Of a stretch of 8,050 bases of DNA, positions 1 through 6,126 are shown piece after piece (the first letter of the stretch is position 1; each line of letters opens with the position of its first letter). Where the stretch lies: the NCBI GenBank assembly GCA_016840945.1, contig JAEORJ010000302.1, positions 1 through 8,050 of the forward strand. The letters run 5' to 3'. The position numbers were made by a program, and so were the translations under genes. The notes under the pieces were generated by a model. It saw only the letters and a program-made list of their open reading frames with translations. It was not told where the DNA came from and searched no databases. The DNA comes from Candidatus Gerdarchaeota archaeon (GTDB taxonomy: Archaea; Asgardarchaeota; Heimdallarchaeia; JABLTI01).

Positions 1-72
1 AATAGTAAGAGTCATAACAATGATACCAATTACTCCAAATGAAATTGCTCCAAGAGAGTAACTCCAGCTCAT
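1..72 (-). CDS. N-terminus of a probable small membrane protein (partial, cut by the left edge)
   Basis: An ATG at 70-72 on the minus strand opens 24 codons that run without a stop to the window edge. The peptide starts MSWSYSLGAISFGVIG and continues hydrophobic (IIVMTLTI), so it looks like an N-terminal transmembrane segment or uncleaved signal anchor. An SD-like AGGAA sits about 8 nt before the ATG (81-85). The gene lies 67 bp downstream of the DUF362 gene on the same strand, so it could be the last visible member of that operon, or be served by its own promoter in the gap. The family cannot be named from 24 residues. A real start is supported by the SD, the hydrophobic composition and the same-strand position, but the short length leaves doubt. 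Confidence 0.55.
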   Translation of the reverse strand, partial: MSWSYSLGAISFGVIGIIVMTLTI

Positions 73-123
73 TTTTTTCTTTCCTTTTTATTAGATCATA
101 TAATTTTTTAACATTTTTATAAT

Positions 124-134
124 AATTTTATACC
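124..134 (-). promoter_or_regulatory. possible TATA box for the gene starting at 72
   Basis: The minus strand reads GGTATAAAATT just after the DUF362 stop codon. A start of transcription about 25 bp downstream would leave a leader of about 30 nt containing the SD. In sequence this AT-rich such a match is weak evidence. There is no T-rich tract on the minus strand in this gap, so read-through from DUF362 is equally possible. Confidence 0.25.
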
Positions 135-139
135 AGGTA

Positions 140-964
140 TCAAATAACCCATTTTTTATATACATCGGTAATTTTGTTGCCTACGATTTCGATATCATTC
201 ATATTGCCAATACCAGATTCGTGAAGCCAGCGAACATGATCAATTGATTGAGGATCTATACCAATACATCTTGCACCAGTTGCATCTGCAGCAATTGGGT
301 CAATACTAGCTATAATAGTATCCATTTTGACAGAATCACCACTCCAAGGCCCTCGACCAGATTTGCCATAGAAACCATCTATTACACTTAATTTTGGTGG
401 TAATGTTTTGCATATATCATAAATTACATTATTCATGCCATATGCGTGATATGCGAATTTATTTCTGGTTGTAAGCATCCCAAACATATTTTTCAATCCC
501 ATAGTGATAGTTGTATTTTGCAGAGTCTTCATAGAAGGTACAGTAATAATAGGGTAATCTACTGCAAGTTTAGCAACTTTGAATTTCTTTATTGCACGAG
601 GATTTTCAACTTTCATTTCAACCTTATCATCAAGTTTTCGCATGTTGATATATTCAGATCCAAGTCGTTCAATAACAGCCATTATACCTGTTTTATGGAT
701 TGCTGTATCTGGTGAGGTGATACCTCCCTCGGTTTCAACTACAATTGCTTTCTTACCAAGATCTTGTACTTTCGTTATTACCGCTTCAACAACAATAGGA
801 TCTGTGGTTACTCCTGTTTCGTATGTATGGCTTGTAATAAGGTTTACTTTTATTAGGACCGTATCATAAACCTCGAGAGCTTTTTTGAAAGGAATCAGAT
901 CAATTGCTTTATAGACAGGATCAAGACCTCGTTCTCCTTTCACAATAGCAACAATTGATGGCAT
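140..964 (-). CDS. DUF362 domain protein (stand-alone, no ferredoxin domain)
   Basis: This 274-residue protein is essentially one DUF362 domain. Visible family landmarks are IKVN (38-41, the usual K-P-N region), GVTTDP (51-56), TMGLKNMFG (154-162) followed by H173, DGFYGKSGRGPWSG (196-209), and IASIDPIAADATGARCIGID (218-237). Many relatives join this domain to a 2x[4Fe-4S] ferredoxin module. Here only two isolated cysteines occur (185 and 233), so no cluster can be bound in that way. No signal peptide or membrane helix is visible, so it is presumably cytoplasmic. The biochemical activity of the family is not established to my knowledge, and I assign none. The ATG at 962-964 has a GGGGTG upstream at about 12 nt, a somewhat long spacing. 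The gene follows the alpha/beta hydrolase by 29 bp and probably shares its transcript. The stop codon is TGA. Confidence 0.9.
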   Translation of the reverse strand: MPSIVAIVKGERGLDPVYKAIDLIPFKKALEVYDTVLIKVNLITSHTYETGVTTDPIVVEAVITKVQDLGKKAIVVETEGGITSPDTAIHKTGIMAVIERLGSEYINMRKLDDKVEMKVENPRAIKKFKVAKLAVDYPIITVPSMKTLQNTTITMGLKNMFGMLTTRNKFAYHAYGMNNVIYDICKTLPPKLSVIDGFYGKSGRGPWSGDSVKMDTIIASIDPIAADATGARCIGIDPQSIDHVRWLHESGIGNMNDIEIVGNKITDVYKKWVI

Positions 965-993
965 TTACTTTAGCAACACCCCATAGTTAAGTA

Positions 994-1866
994 TTAAAGA
1001 TATTTATTGAAGAAATTCAACATTGGTTCAGGAGTATGATTAAACCAATCATAGGATTCTAATCTTTTCTTTGTTCCTTTTATCCAATACATCTCTTTTT
1101 CAACTTGGAGTTCCTTATAGAATTCTTTTATCCAATCAAGATTCGCCCAAGGATCACCTTCAGCTTGCACTAATAAAGTAGGTACAGTAATTTTCTTGAC
1201 ATTTGGTAAACAATCAATTGAAAGATCAGCTCCACCTCGTTTCATATTAAACTCATTAGCTTTCTTAGCCATCTTATCTGAGAAACCATAACCTTTAATG
1301 AAATCAGTTAATAAAATGGGCTGATTAGCAATCAATGCTCTGATATTCTTATTTTCTTGAAGTCCATTTTCGAGCCCATAAGCATTTGTGGTAGAAACAG
1401 CACCCATGCAGTAGCTGAGAAGACCTATTTTACTGTTCTTATATTCCTTATGAGATGCTATGAAGTTAACTGCTGCTAATACATCTTTGTATTCCTCAAC
1501 ACCACCACTTATCCACGGAATGATACCTTTCTCACTATTTCCATGATTCCTCAAGTCATACATTAAAACAGAATATCCTTCATTCACAAGATGTTTAACC
1601 GTATTCAAATATTCAATTTTCTTGTTGTATGGTTTCAACAATCCTTTTCCTTTGGGTGTATATCCACTTCTGCTACTTTGGATGCCAAAATGAGTAAAAA
1701 TAATCACTTTGTCAGTATTACCTTTTACTAACCAACCTGATAATTTAACGCCATCTTGAGCTTTGAATTCTACATCTTCATAATCTAATCCAAATTCTTT
1801 TGGATTTCCAATTACGGGTGAGCTCCCCGGTTTTGTTACAGAATTTGCAATGAATTGTCTAAGCAT
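994..1866 (-). CDS. alpha/beta hydrolase with cysteine in the nucleophile position
   Basis: This 290-residue protein has the alpha/beta hydrolase layout: a THFG oxyanion-type loop (58-61), DLRNHGNS (104-111, the usual D-x-R-G-H-G-x-S), a nucleophile elbow, a C-terminal acid strand LLVQAEGDPW with D238, and H277 in WFNHTPEP. The elbow reads LLSYCMGA (149-156), so the GxSxG position is Cys153 (codon TGC, 1408-1410) with Gly155 after it. A Cys-Asp-His triad occurs in dienelactone hydrolase, but overall the protein looks more like the family with an N-terminal DGVKLSGW segment (esterase/peptidase-like) than like that enzyme. There is no signal peptide, so it should act in the cytoplasm. The substrate is unknown. 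The ATG at 1866 is preceded by AAGGT about 7 nt away. The gene lies 29 bp after the TPR-LRR gene and 29 bp before DUF362, which suggests co-transcription. Confidence 0.88.
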   Translation of the reverse strand: MLRQFIANSVTKPGSSPVIGNPKEFGLDYEDVEFKAQDGVKLSGWLVKGNTDKVIIFTHFGIQSSRSGYTPKGKGLLKPYNKKIEYLNTVKHLVNEGYSVLMYDLRNHGNSEKGIIPWISGGVEEYKDVLAAVNFIASHKEYKNSKIGLLSYCMGAVSTTNAYGLENGLQENKNIRALIANQPILLTDFIKGYGFSDKMAKKANEFNMKRGGADLSIDCLPNVKKITVPTLLVQAEGDPWANLDWIKEFYKELQVEKEMYWIKGTKKRLESYDWFNHTPEPMLNFFNKYL

Positions 1867-1895
1867 TTTTTTACCTTCTTATTTTGTAAAGATTC

Positions 1896-3920
1896 TTAAT
1901 AACCTCTTTTAGCTATCATTTGTTCTAAAATTTTCATATAATCTTCATGGCAGTCCTTCATAGGTTTTTGTATTTTTTCAACAAAAAGATCGGTTTTCAA
2001 TCCTCGCCTTTTTAATCGTTTAAATTTCATGGACACTTTTTTAATAAATTCATCACCACAATCTTTGCATAAGGTACCAAGCAATTTTGGAAAATGTTCA
2101 ATATAAAAACGACCAATTTTCTTACTCATATATGTTTTAATTGTTCGTGTAACCATAGTATATCCAGGTCTATCATAGATATCCATTCGTCTATTTGTTT
2201 GATATTCAGTAACTTTTCTTTCAGTATAATGATCTTTATCTTTACCAACAGCTGGTAAAGACAACATTAAATCTTTAATTAATCGATTGGTCATTGACTC
2301 ACATTGTTGTTGATAATTTCCTTCTTTAGGTAAAGATTTTGTACAATATAAACAATTATTATCTTCATTAATTTTCAATAATTCATTCATGCGTTCCTTT
2401 AATTTTACTTTTGCACCATAAGCTGAAGTAATATAACTTCCATAATAGGCTTCTCTTTCAACTCTCTCACTTTCAGCAGTTGCTAATCTTTCCTCTCGTT
2501 CCTTAGCAATTTTTTCTTTATAAGCTTCTTGTGCCTTGATTTTTTCTAGAATTTCAATACTGAGTTTTTTAAGTTCTTCATTTGATTTTCCAGAATATTT
2601 GCGCAAATCAGCAATAATATTTGCTTTATCATGGTATTTTGCAAAATATTCAGGTAGGAGAGTATTCCCCTCAAGATTTAGCGATTTTAATTCTGGAAAT
2701 TTTTCAAGACCTTCTAACGTTGAAAGATTATTGTTACTTAGATTAAGATATTCAACGTGAATTGTTCCTTGATAATCAATTAATGTTGAAATTTGATTAT
2801 TAGCCAAATTTAGTGTTTTAAGAGATGGTAGAAATGACAATCCTGTTAGTTTTGTAATAGCATTACCAGATAAATAGAGATTGGTTAATTTCTTTTGATT
2901 ATCTAGACCAGTTATTTCTGTTAATTGATTGTCTGATAGATCCAATGAGAACAATTCAAGTTTTTCTAATCCTTCAATCTTTGTTATTTGATTATCACTC
3001 AGTTTAAGTGAATATAAGCTTGGTAAATTATCTAAACCACTTATTTTTTGAATTATATTTCCTTCTAGTTTAAGAGTTTGAAGTTTTGGCAAATTACCTA
3101 AACCATTAGTATTAGTAATTTTATTGTCGTTTAAATCAAGAGTAAGTAATTCAGGGAAATCATCTAAACAAGAAATTTCTTCTATTTCATTATGCTCAAG
3201 ATTTAAGTGAGATAAATTTAAACGAGTAATTTCTAGTGATTCTATTTCCTTGAGAGATTTAATTTCCTTATCATTTAAGCTTAATGATCCATAACCAAGT
3301 TCTCTAATACTAATTTCTTTAAGAGCATTAATTCTTGCTTGTGATTGATTAGTTTCCTCAAATTGATTTTTTATTTCTTCATAGAGTTTTTTTACTTCTT
3401 CATCTTTTGGTGCAGCTTTAATAGCTCTGAGAATATATGAATAAGCATTAGAATAATCACCTTTTACCAAATGGATAACACTTAACCAATACCAAGAATG
3501 TTTATCTCGAGGATTTTTTTCTGATAAAATGAGATTAATTTTAATAGCATTCTCAGCATCATTTAACCGTCTATAACAGGTTTCTAAACCAATCAGTGCT
3601 TTATAATATTTAGGATTATACTCGAGAGCTTTTTTATAATGCTCAACTGCTTTTGAATATTCTTTCAATCCAAAGAAACTTTCAGCTAAATAATAATATC
3701 CCCAAGAAAGGTTAGCTCTTTTATTAGAAATGAAAGTGTTAAATGCATCAATTGCTTTATCAAAATTTTTTAAATTTAGTAAACATACTCCTTTCGCATA
3801 CCAGGCAAATGGATTTTCAGGATTTTTTTTAGCTTCTTTTTCGGCTAATTTTAAAGCACTCTTGTATTCCTTTTTATTAAGTAAAGGTTCAACAGTTTTT
3901 ATGAATAATTCTTCAGACAA
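1896..3920 (-). CDS. TPR-LRR scaffold protein with a C-terminal double-CxxC domain
   Basis: This 674-residue protein joins several interaction modules. Residues about 3-173 form roughly five TPR units, for example the one at 72-104. Residues about 212-425 hold nine to ten leucine-rich repeats of mostly 22 residues, of the SDS22-like type (LxxLxLxxNxIxxIxGL). Residues about 445-490 are charged and helical and are probably a coiled coil. The C-terminal part (about 495-674) has CLYC (523-526) and CKDC (618-621), 91 residues apart, possibly one zinc site split by an insertion, plus C540 and C657. No signal peptide or membrane helix is seen, so a cytoplasmic scaffold or adaptor is most likely; no catalytic motif was recognised. 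The start codon is TTG (3918-3920). An in-frame TGA lies two codons upstream, a strong SD precedes it, and the next in-frame ATG is codon 511. It heads the minus-strand operon. Confidence 0.9.
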   Translation of the reverse strand: MSEELFIKTVEPLLNKKEYKSALKLAEKEAKKNPENPFAWYAKGVCLLNLKNFDKAIDAFNTFISNKRANLSWGYYYLAESFFGLKEYSKAVEHYKKALEYNPKYYKALIGLETCYRRLNDAENAIKINLILSEKNPRDKHSWYWLSVIHLVKGDYSNAYSYILRAIKAAPKDEEVKKLYEEIKNQFEETNQSQARINALKEISIRELGYGSLSLNDKEIKSLKEIESLEITRLNLSHLNLEHNEIEEISCLDDFPELLTLDLNDNKITNTNGLGNLPKLQTLKLEGNIIQKISGLDNLPSLYSLKLSDNQITKIEGLEKLELFSLDLSDNQLTEITGLDNQKKLTNLYLSGNAITKLTGLSFLPSLKTLNLANNQISTLIDYQGTIHVEYLNLSNNNLSTLEGLEKFPELKSLNLEGNTLLPEYFAKYHDKANIIADLRKYSGKSNEELKKLSIEILEKIKAQEAYKEKIAKEREERLATAESERVEREAYYGSYITSAYGAKVKLKERMNELLKINEDNNCLYCTKSLPKEGNYQQQCESMTNRLIKDLMLSLPAVGKDKDHYTERKVTEYQTNRRMDIYDRPGYTMVTRTIKTYMSKKIGRFYIEHFPKLLGTLCKDCGDEFIKKVSMKFKRLKRRGLKTDLFVEKIQKPMKDCHEDYMKILEQMIAKRGY

Positions 3921-3925
3921 TTCCC

Positions 3926-3932
3926 ATCACCC
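3926..3932 (-). promoter_or_regulatory. ribosome binding site fixing the TTG start at 3920
   Basis: The minus strand reads GGGTGAT and then five bases (GGGAA) before TTG. GGTGAT is fully complementary to the ATCACC near the 3' end of archaeal 16S rRNA. The ATG overlapping this site is in another frame and stops after four codons, so the site decides in favour of TTG. Confidence 0.75.
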
Positions 3933-4048
3933 AATAAATAACAGTTCTTTTAGTGTTTTATTACTTTAGAATTTTTTGCCATCAAACTAGTGGACATTAT
4001 TTAATAAATTAATTAAAAAGAAGGCAAAAATCAAGACTAATGCTAATG

Positions 4049-4060
4049 TTATAAAAAATA
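4049..4060 (+). promoter_or_regulatory. candidate TATA box for the aldo/keto reductase
   Basis: TTATAAAAAATA lies about 70 bp before the ATG. With the usual 25-bp offset, transcription would start near 4080 and give a leader of about 45 nt that includes the SD. A short imperfect inverted repeat (TAGTT-GTTA-AACTA, 4084-4097) falls just after that point. Confidence 0.35.
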
Positions 4061-4110
4061 ATTGAATAAATGTAATTAGATTTTAGTTGTTAAACTATTA
4101 ATCGTAAATT

Positions 4111-4117
4111 AGGAGGT
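4111..4117 (+). promoter_or_regulatory. strong ribosome binding site of the aldo/keto reductase
   Basis: AGGAGGT, seven bases before the ATG at 4125, is a near-perfect Shine-Dalgarno sequence. It is the best in the window and suggests efficient translation. Confidence 0.8.
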
Positions 4118-4124
4118 TGAATTT

Positions 4125-5069
4125 ATGGATAAAATCAAATTCGGAAAAACTGATTTAAATGTTTCCAGAATTGGTCTTGGTACACTTGCTTTTGGACATC
4201 CATCAAAAGGCATACAGGATAAAGAAACGATTTATGATTGTCTCAATTTTGCCCTTGATAATGGTATTAATTTAATTGATACAGCAGAGGAATATTCTCA
4301 AGGCAAAACAGAGCAGTATATTGGTGATGTGTTAAAAGAACGTGGTGATCGTGAAGATACAGTTATAGTCACAAAAGTCTCACATGATCATTTGAGTTAT
4401 AAAGGCATTATAAAAGCAGCGAATAAAAGTCTAGAACGATTGCAGACAGATTATATTGATTTATATTTACTTCATTGGCCTTGGGCTTATTCACCTATTT
4501 CAGAATCAGCGAAAGCATTGGACGATTTGATAAATGAAGGAAAAATCAGATATGTAGGTATATCCAATTTTCAAAATGCTCTTGTGCAGGAATTAATCGA
4601 TAATTTACAGAATGGTGACGTAATAGCCAATGAAATAGAATACAACCTAGTTAGTAGAAATGTAGAAATAGAAATATTACCCTATTTAAGAAAACAAAAA
4701 ATCTTCACTTTAGCTTATTATCCTTTATCAAGTGGTTTTCTAACAGCTAAATATGATGAAAATACTACTTTTCCAGAAAAAGATTTCCGTAATTATTATG
4801 AACTCTTCAAAAATAAAGAGAATTTTACTATTGCTAAAGAATTATTTTCAGCATTAAAGCAAATTGCTGAAAAACATGAGGGAACTCCTGCTCAAGTAGC
4901 AATAAACTGGTTATTAAAAGATGACGATGTAATACCAATTCCGGGAGCAAAAAGTAGGAAACATATAGAGAGTAATATTCAAGCAGCTGAATGGAAATTA
5001 ACAAAAGATGAAATTTCTCAATTAACAAAAATCTCTGATGCTCTTGAATTCAATTGGGATAGATTTTAG
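4125..5069 (+). CDS. aldo/keto reductase, probably NADPH-dependent
   Basis: This 314-residue protein is a full-length (beta/alpha)8-barrel aldo/keto reductase. The catalytic tetrad is present: D52 and Y57 in LIDTAEEYSQGKTE, K84 in VTKVSH, and H117 in YLLHWP. Further family marks are RIGLGTLAFG (15-24), IRYVGISNF (141-149) and the cofactor segment IPIPGAKSRKHIESNIQA (270-287), where K276, S277 and R279 lie where the 2'-phosphate of NADPH is usually held. It should reduce aldehydes or ketones to alcohols in the cytoplasm; the substrate cannot be read from sequence. There are no cysteine clusters, so it is not one of the ferredoxin-fused forms. Ser58 replaces the Gly that often follows the catalytic Tyr. 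It is the only plus-strand gene, with its own promoter region and a T-rich tract after its TAG stop, so it is probably transcribed alone. Confidence 0.95.
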   Translation: MDKIKFGKTDLNVSRIGLGTLAFGHPSKGIQDKETIYDCLNFALDNGINLIDTAEEYSQGKTEQYIGDVLKERGDREDTVIVTKVSHDHLSYKGIIKAANKSLERLQTDYIDLYLLHWPWAYSPISESAKALDDLINEGKIRYVGISNFQNALVQELIDNLQNGDVIANEIEYNLVSRNVEIEILPYLRKQKIFTLAYYPLSSGFLTAKYDENTTFPEKDFRNYYELFKNKENFTIAKELFSALKQIAEKHEGTPAQVAINWLLKDDDVIPIPGAKSRKHIESNIQAAEWKLTKDEISQLTKISDALEFNWDRF

Positions 5070-5085
5070 AAACTATTCCAATTCC

Positions 5086-5100
5086 TTTTATTTCTTTTTT
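5086..5100 (+). terminator. T-rich terminator after the aldo/keto reductase
   Basis: TTTTATTTCTTTTTT begins 17 bp after the TAG stop and has no hairpin before it. Archaeal RNA polymerase commonly stops at such U-rich runs. Confidence 0.5.
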
Positions 5101-5150
5101 ATAATTATATGTAAGAAAAAAGTGTTAGTTTTAAGATTTTATTAGTTCAA

Positions 5151-5195
5151 AATAAAAGAAAAAAATACAAAAATAATTATAAAAAAATAAAAATT
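5151..5195 (-). terminator. T-rich terminator region after the six-helix membrane protein
   Basis: Read on the minus strand, this stretch has several T runs (at 5180-5195 and 5151-5165) about 30-70 bp after the TAA stop at 5224. There is no hairpin. Together with the plus-strand tract it forms a two-way terminator between convergent genes. The overall A+T richness makes the exact site uncertain. Confidence 0.45.
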
Positions 5196-5223
5196 AAAGA
5201 TTTTAACCAATAAAATGCTTTAA

Positions 5224-6000
5224 TTATTTCTTTGCAGCTACAGCTTTTTGTGATATATCTATATCGTCATGAGCTTTGTAAACATACTTTTTATCAATTA
5301 ATCTAGTCATTCTTCTTGTTATAGTGTATAATTCAGAAAAACTGGCAACTAATATTATAGATGTAACTATGAATGTAATTGTTATGAATAATATAGGTGG
5401 ATTCAAGTCATTATTCCATAAGTTATTTGGAACAAATGAAAATATTCCTGCTATAAAACTAATTAAAATTGGAAAAGATAATGCCATTGTAGGAATATAT
5501 AGTTGTTTTGTTTCATAACCAGCTTTTTGTAAATCAATGAAAGTGAAATTTAAGATCATCAAGAATGAACCTATTAAACTGTAAAGAATGAGATTCTTCC
5601 CTAGCGATAGAATTATTGCTTCATTTGCAATATGAAACATTAAAGTAAATATTGAGGAAATAAAATTACTACTGGTATATATAACAAGTAGATATATTAA
5701 TGACTTTAATTTTTTGCTATATTGTTTACTAAGATTAAGTTTTATAGATTTCAAACCTAAAGCATATATTATTGCAGCAATTACACCAGAAATTGTAGTA
5801 AATATTTCAATAGTAAAAGTTATGATAAATAAAAAATCATCAGCTTGTGCAAAATAGGCTATAGAGAAAATACTTTCAATGAACAATAGGATAGTAGTAA
5901 TTAAAAAGATAAAACTTCCATTTCTTAGTAATACCAATCCGTTCAATACCTTACTGTTATCTAAATCAAAACTGTATCCCGATTCCATGAAATCCCTCAT
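5224..6000 (-). CDS. six-helix integral membrane protein of unknown family
   Basis: I do not recognise this 258-residue protein. Hydrophobic stretches at about 28-50, 56-83, 99-122, 136-156, 168-190 and 202-225 give about six membrane helices. They are joined by short loops, with basic residues after helices 2 and 6 (KLNLSKQYSKKLK at 87-99 and RRMTRLIDKK at 229-238). By the positive-inside rule this places those loops, and both the N-terminus and the hydrophilic C-tail (about 226-258, ending KAVAAKK), in the cytoplasm. No transporter, enzyme or sensor motif stands out. The frame opens at ATG 5998-6000, but Met5 (ATG 5986-5988) may be the true start because GAGGGA lies 4 nt before it, while Met1 has no SD. 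It lies 126 bp downstream of the peptidase gene on the same strand, probably with its own promoter. Confidence 0.75.
   Translation of the reverse strand: MRDFMESGYSFDLDNSKVLNGLVLLRNGSFIFLITTILLFIESIFSIAYFAQADDFLFIITFTIEIFTTISGVIAAIIYALGLKSIKLNLSKQYSKKLKSLIYLLVIYTSSNFISSIFTLMFHIANEAIILSLGKNLILYSLIGSFLMILNFTFIDLQKAGYETKQLYIPTMALSFPILISFIAGIFSFVPNNLWNNDLNPPILFITITFIVTSIILVASFSELYTITRRMTRLIDKKYVYKAHDDIDISQKAVAAKK
5993..5998 (-). promoter_or_regulatory. SD-like site favouring an internal start at 5988
   Basis: The minus strand reads GAGGGA, then TTTC, then ATG (5986-5988). The ATG at 5998-6000 is preceded only by A-rich sequence. The site suggests the protein is 254 rather than 258 residues long. 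Leaderless translation from the first ATG remains possible. Confidence 0.4.
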
Positions 6001-6003
6001 TTT

Positions 6004-6020
6004 TTTAGTTAGTAACTAAA
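6004..6020. repeat. perfect 17-bp palindrome, possible operator
   Basis: TTTAGTTA-G-TAACTAAA has two exact 8-bp arms around one central base and ends three bases before the membrane-protein ATG at 6000. If the TATA-like element at 6036-6044 is used, transcription would start near 6015, inside the palindrome. This fits a binding site for a dimeric regulator that blocks transcription, but no regulator gene is in the window. Confidence 0.4.
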
Positions 6021-6035
6021 GATAATTGAGTATTA

Positions 6036-6044
6036 CTTATAATT
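6036..6044 (-). promoter_or_regulatory. candidate TATA box for the membrane protein
   Basis: The minus strand reads AATTATAAG about 40 bp before the ATG at 6000, predicting a leader of about 15-25 nt. A second TATA-like site (ATATAAAT, about 6103-6110) lies much further upstream and would give a leader of about 75-80 nt. Confidence 0.3.
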
Positions 6045-6126
6045 GAACTATTTACTTTCTTAAAGCTATCTTAATTGTTTTTTAGAATAATTCCAATGAC
6101 TGATTTATATGTTTAATTTAAGAAAA

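Larger units (their letters stand above)
3921..4124. promoter_or_regulatory. divergent intergenic region
   Basis: These 204 bp separate the divergent starts of the TPR-LRR gene (minus) and the aldo/keto reductase (plus), so they must hold promoters for both. No open reading frame of note or RNA gene is visible. For the minus strand, the TATA-like AATTTATTAAAT at 3999-4010 is one candidate and AATAAAAC nearer the gene is another; I cannot choose between them. Confidence 0.5.

Noticed and set aside
130..140. ATACC-A-GGTAT inverted repeat at the end of DUF362
   Set aside because: The arms are only 5 bp and the repeat overlaps the stop codon. A match of this size is expected by chance, and there is no T tract after it on the minus strand, so it is not a terminator.
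446..869. Two overlapping plus-strand open frames of about 90 codons
   Set aside because: They lie opposite the well-supported DUF362 gene, have low-complexity Cys/Phe/Ser-rich products, and match no family. They are antisense by-products of its codon pattern.
994..1866. Naming the hydrolase dienelactone hydrolase because of its Cys nucleophile
   Set aside because: The elbow reads SYCMGA rather than that family's G-x-C-x-G-G, and the rest (DGVKLSGW, DLRNHGNS) resembles general esterase/peptidase-like alpha/beta hydrolases.
2660..3230. Regular DNA periodicity of about 66 bp, resembling a repeat array
   Set aside because: It is the coding footprint of 22-residue leucine-rich repeats. The units diverge in sequence, stay in frame and have no separate spacers, so this is not a CRISPR or satellite array.
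3730..3969. Plus-strand open frame of 79 codons opposite the start of the TPR-LRR gene
   Set aside because: Most of it is antisense to the TPR region, its Ser/Phe-rich product resembles no family, and it has no SD.
5110..5223. Very AT-rich stretch considered as a replication origin or small RNA
   Set aside because: No repeated origin-box motifs or stable stem was found. The T runs on both strands are explained by two converging gene ends.
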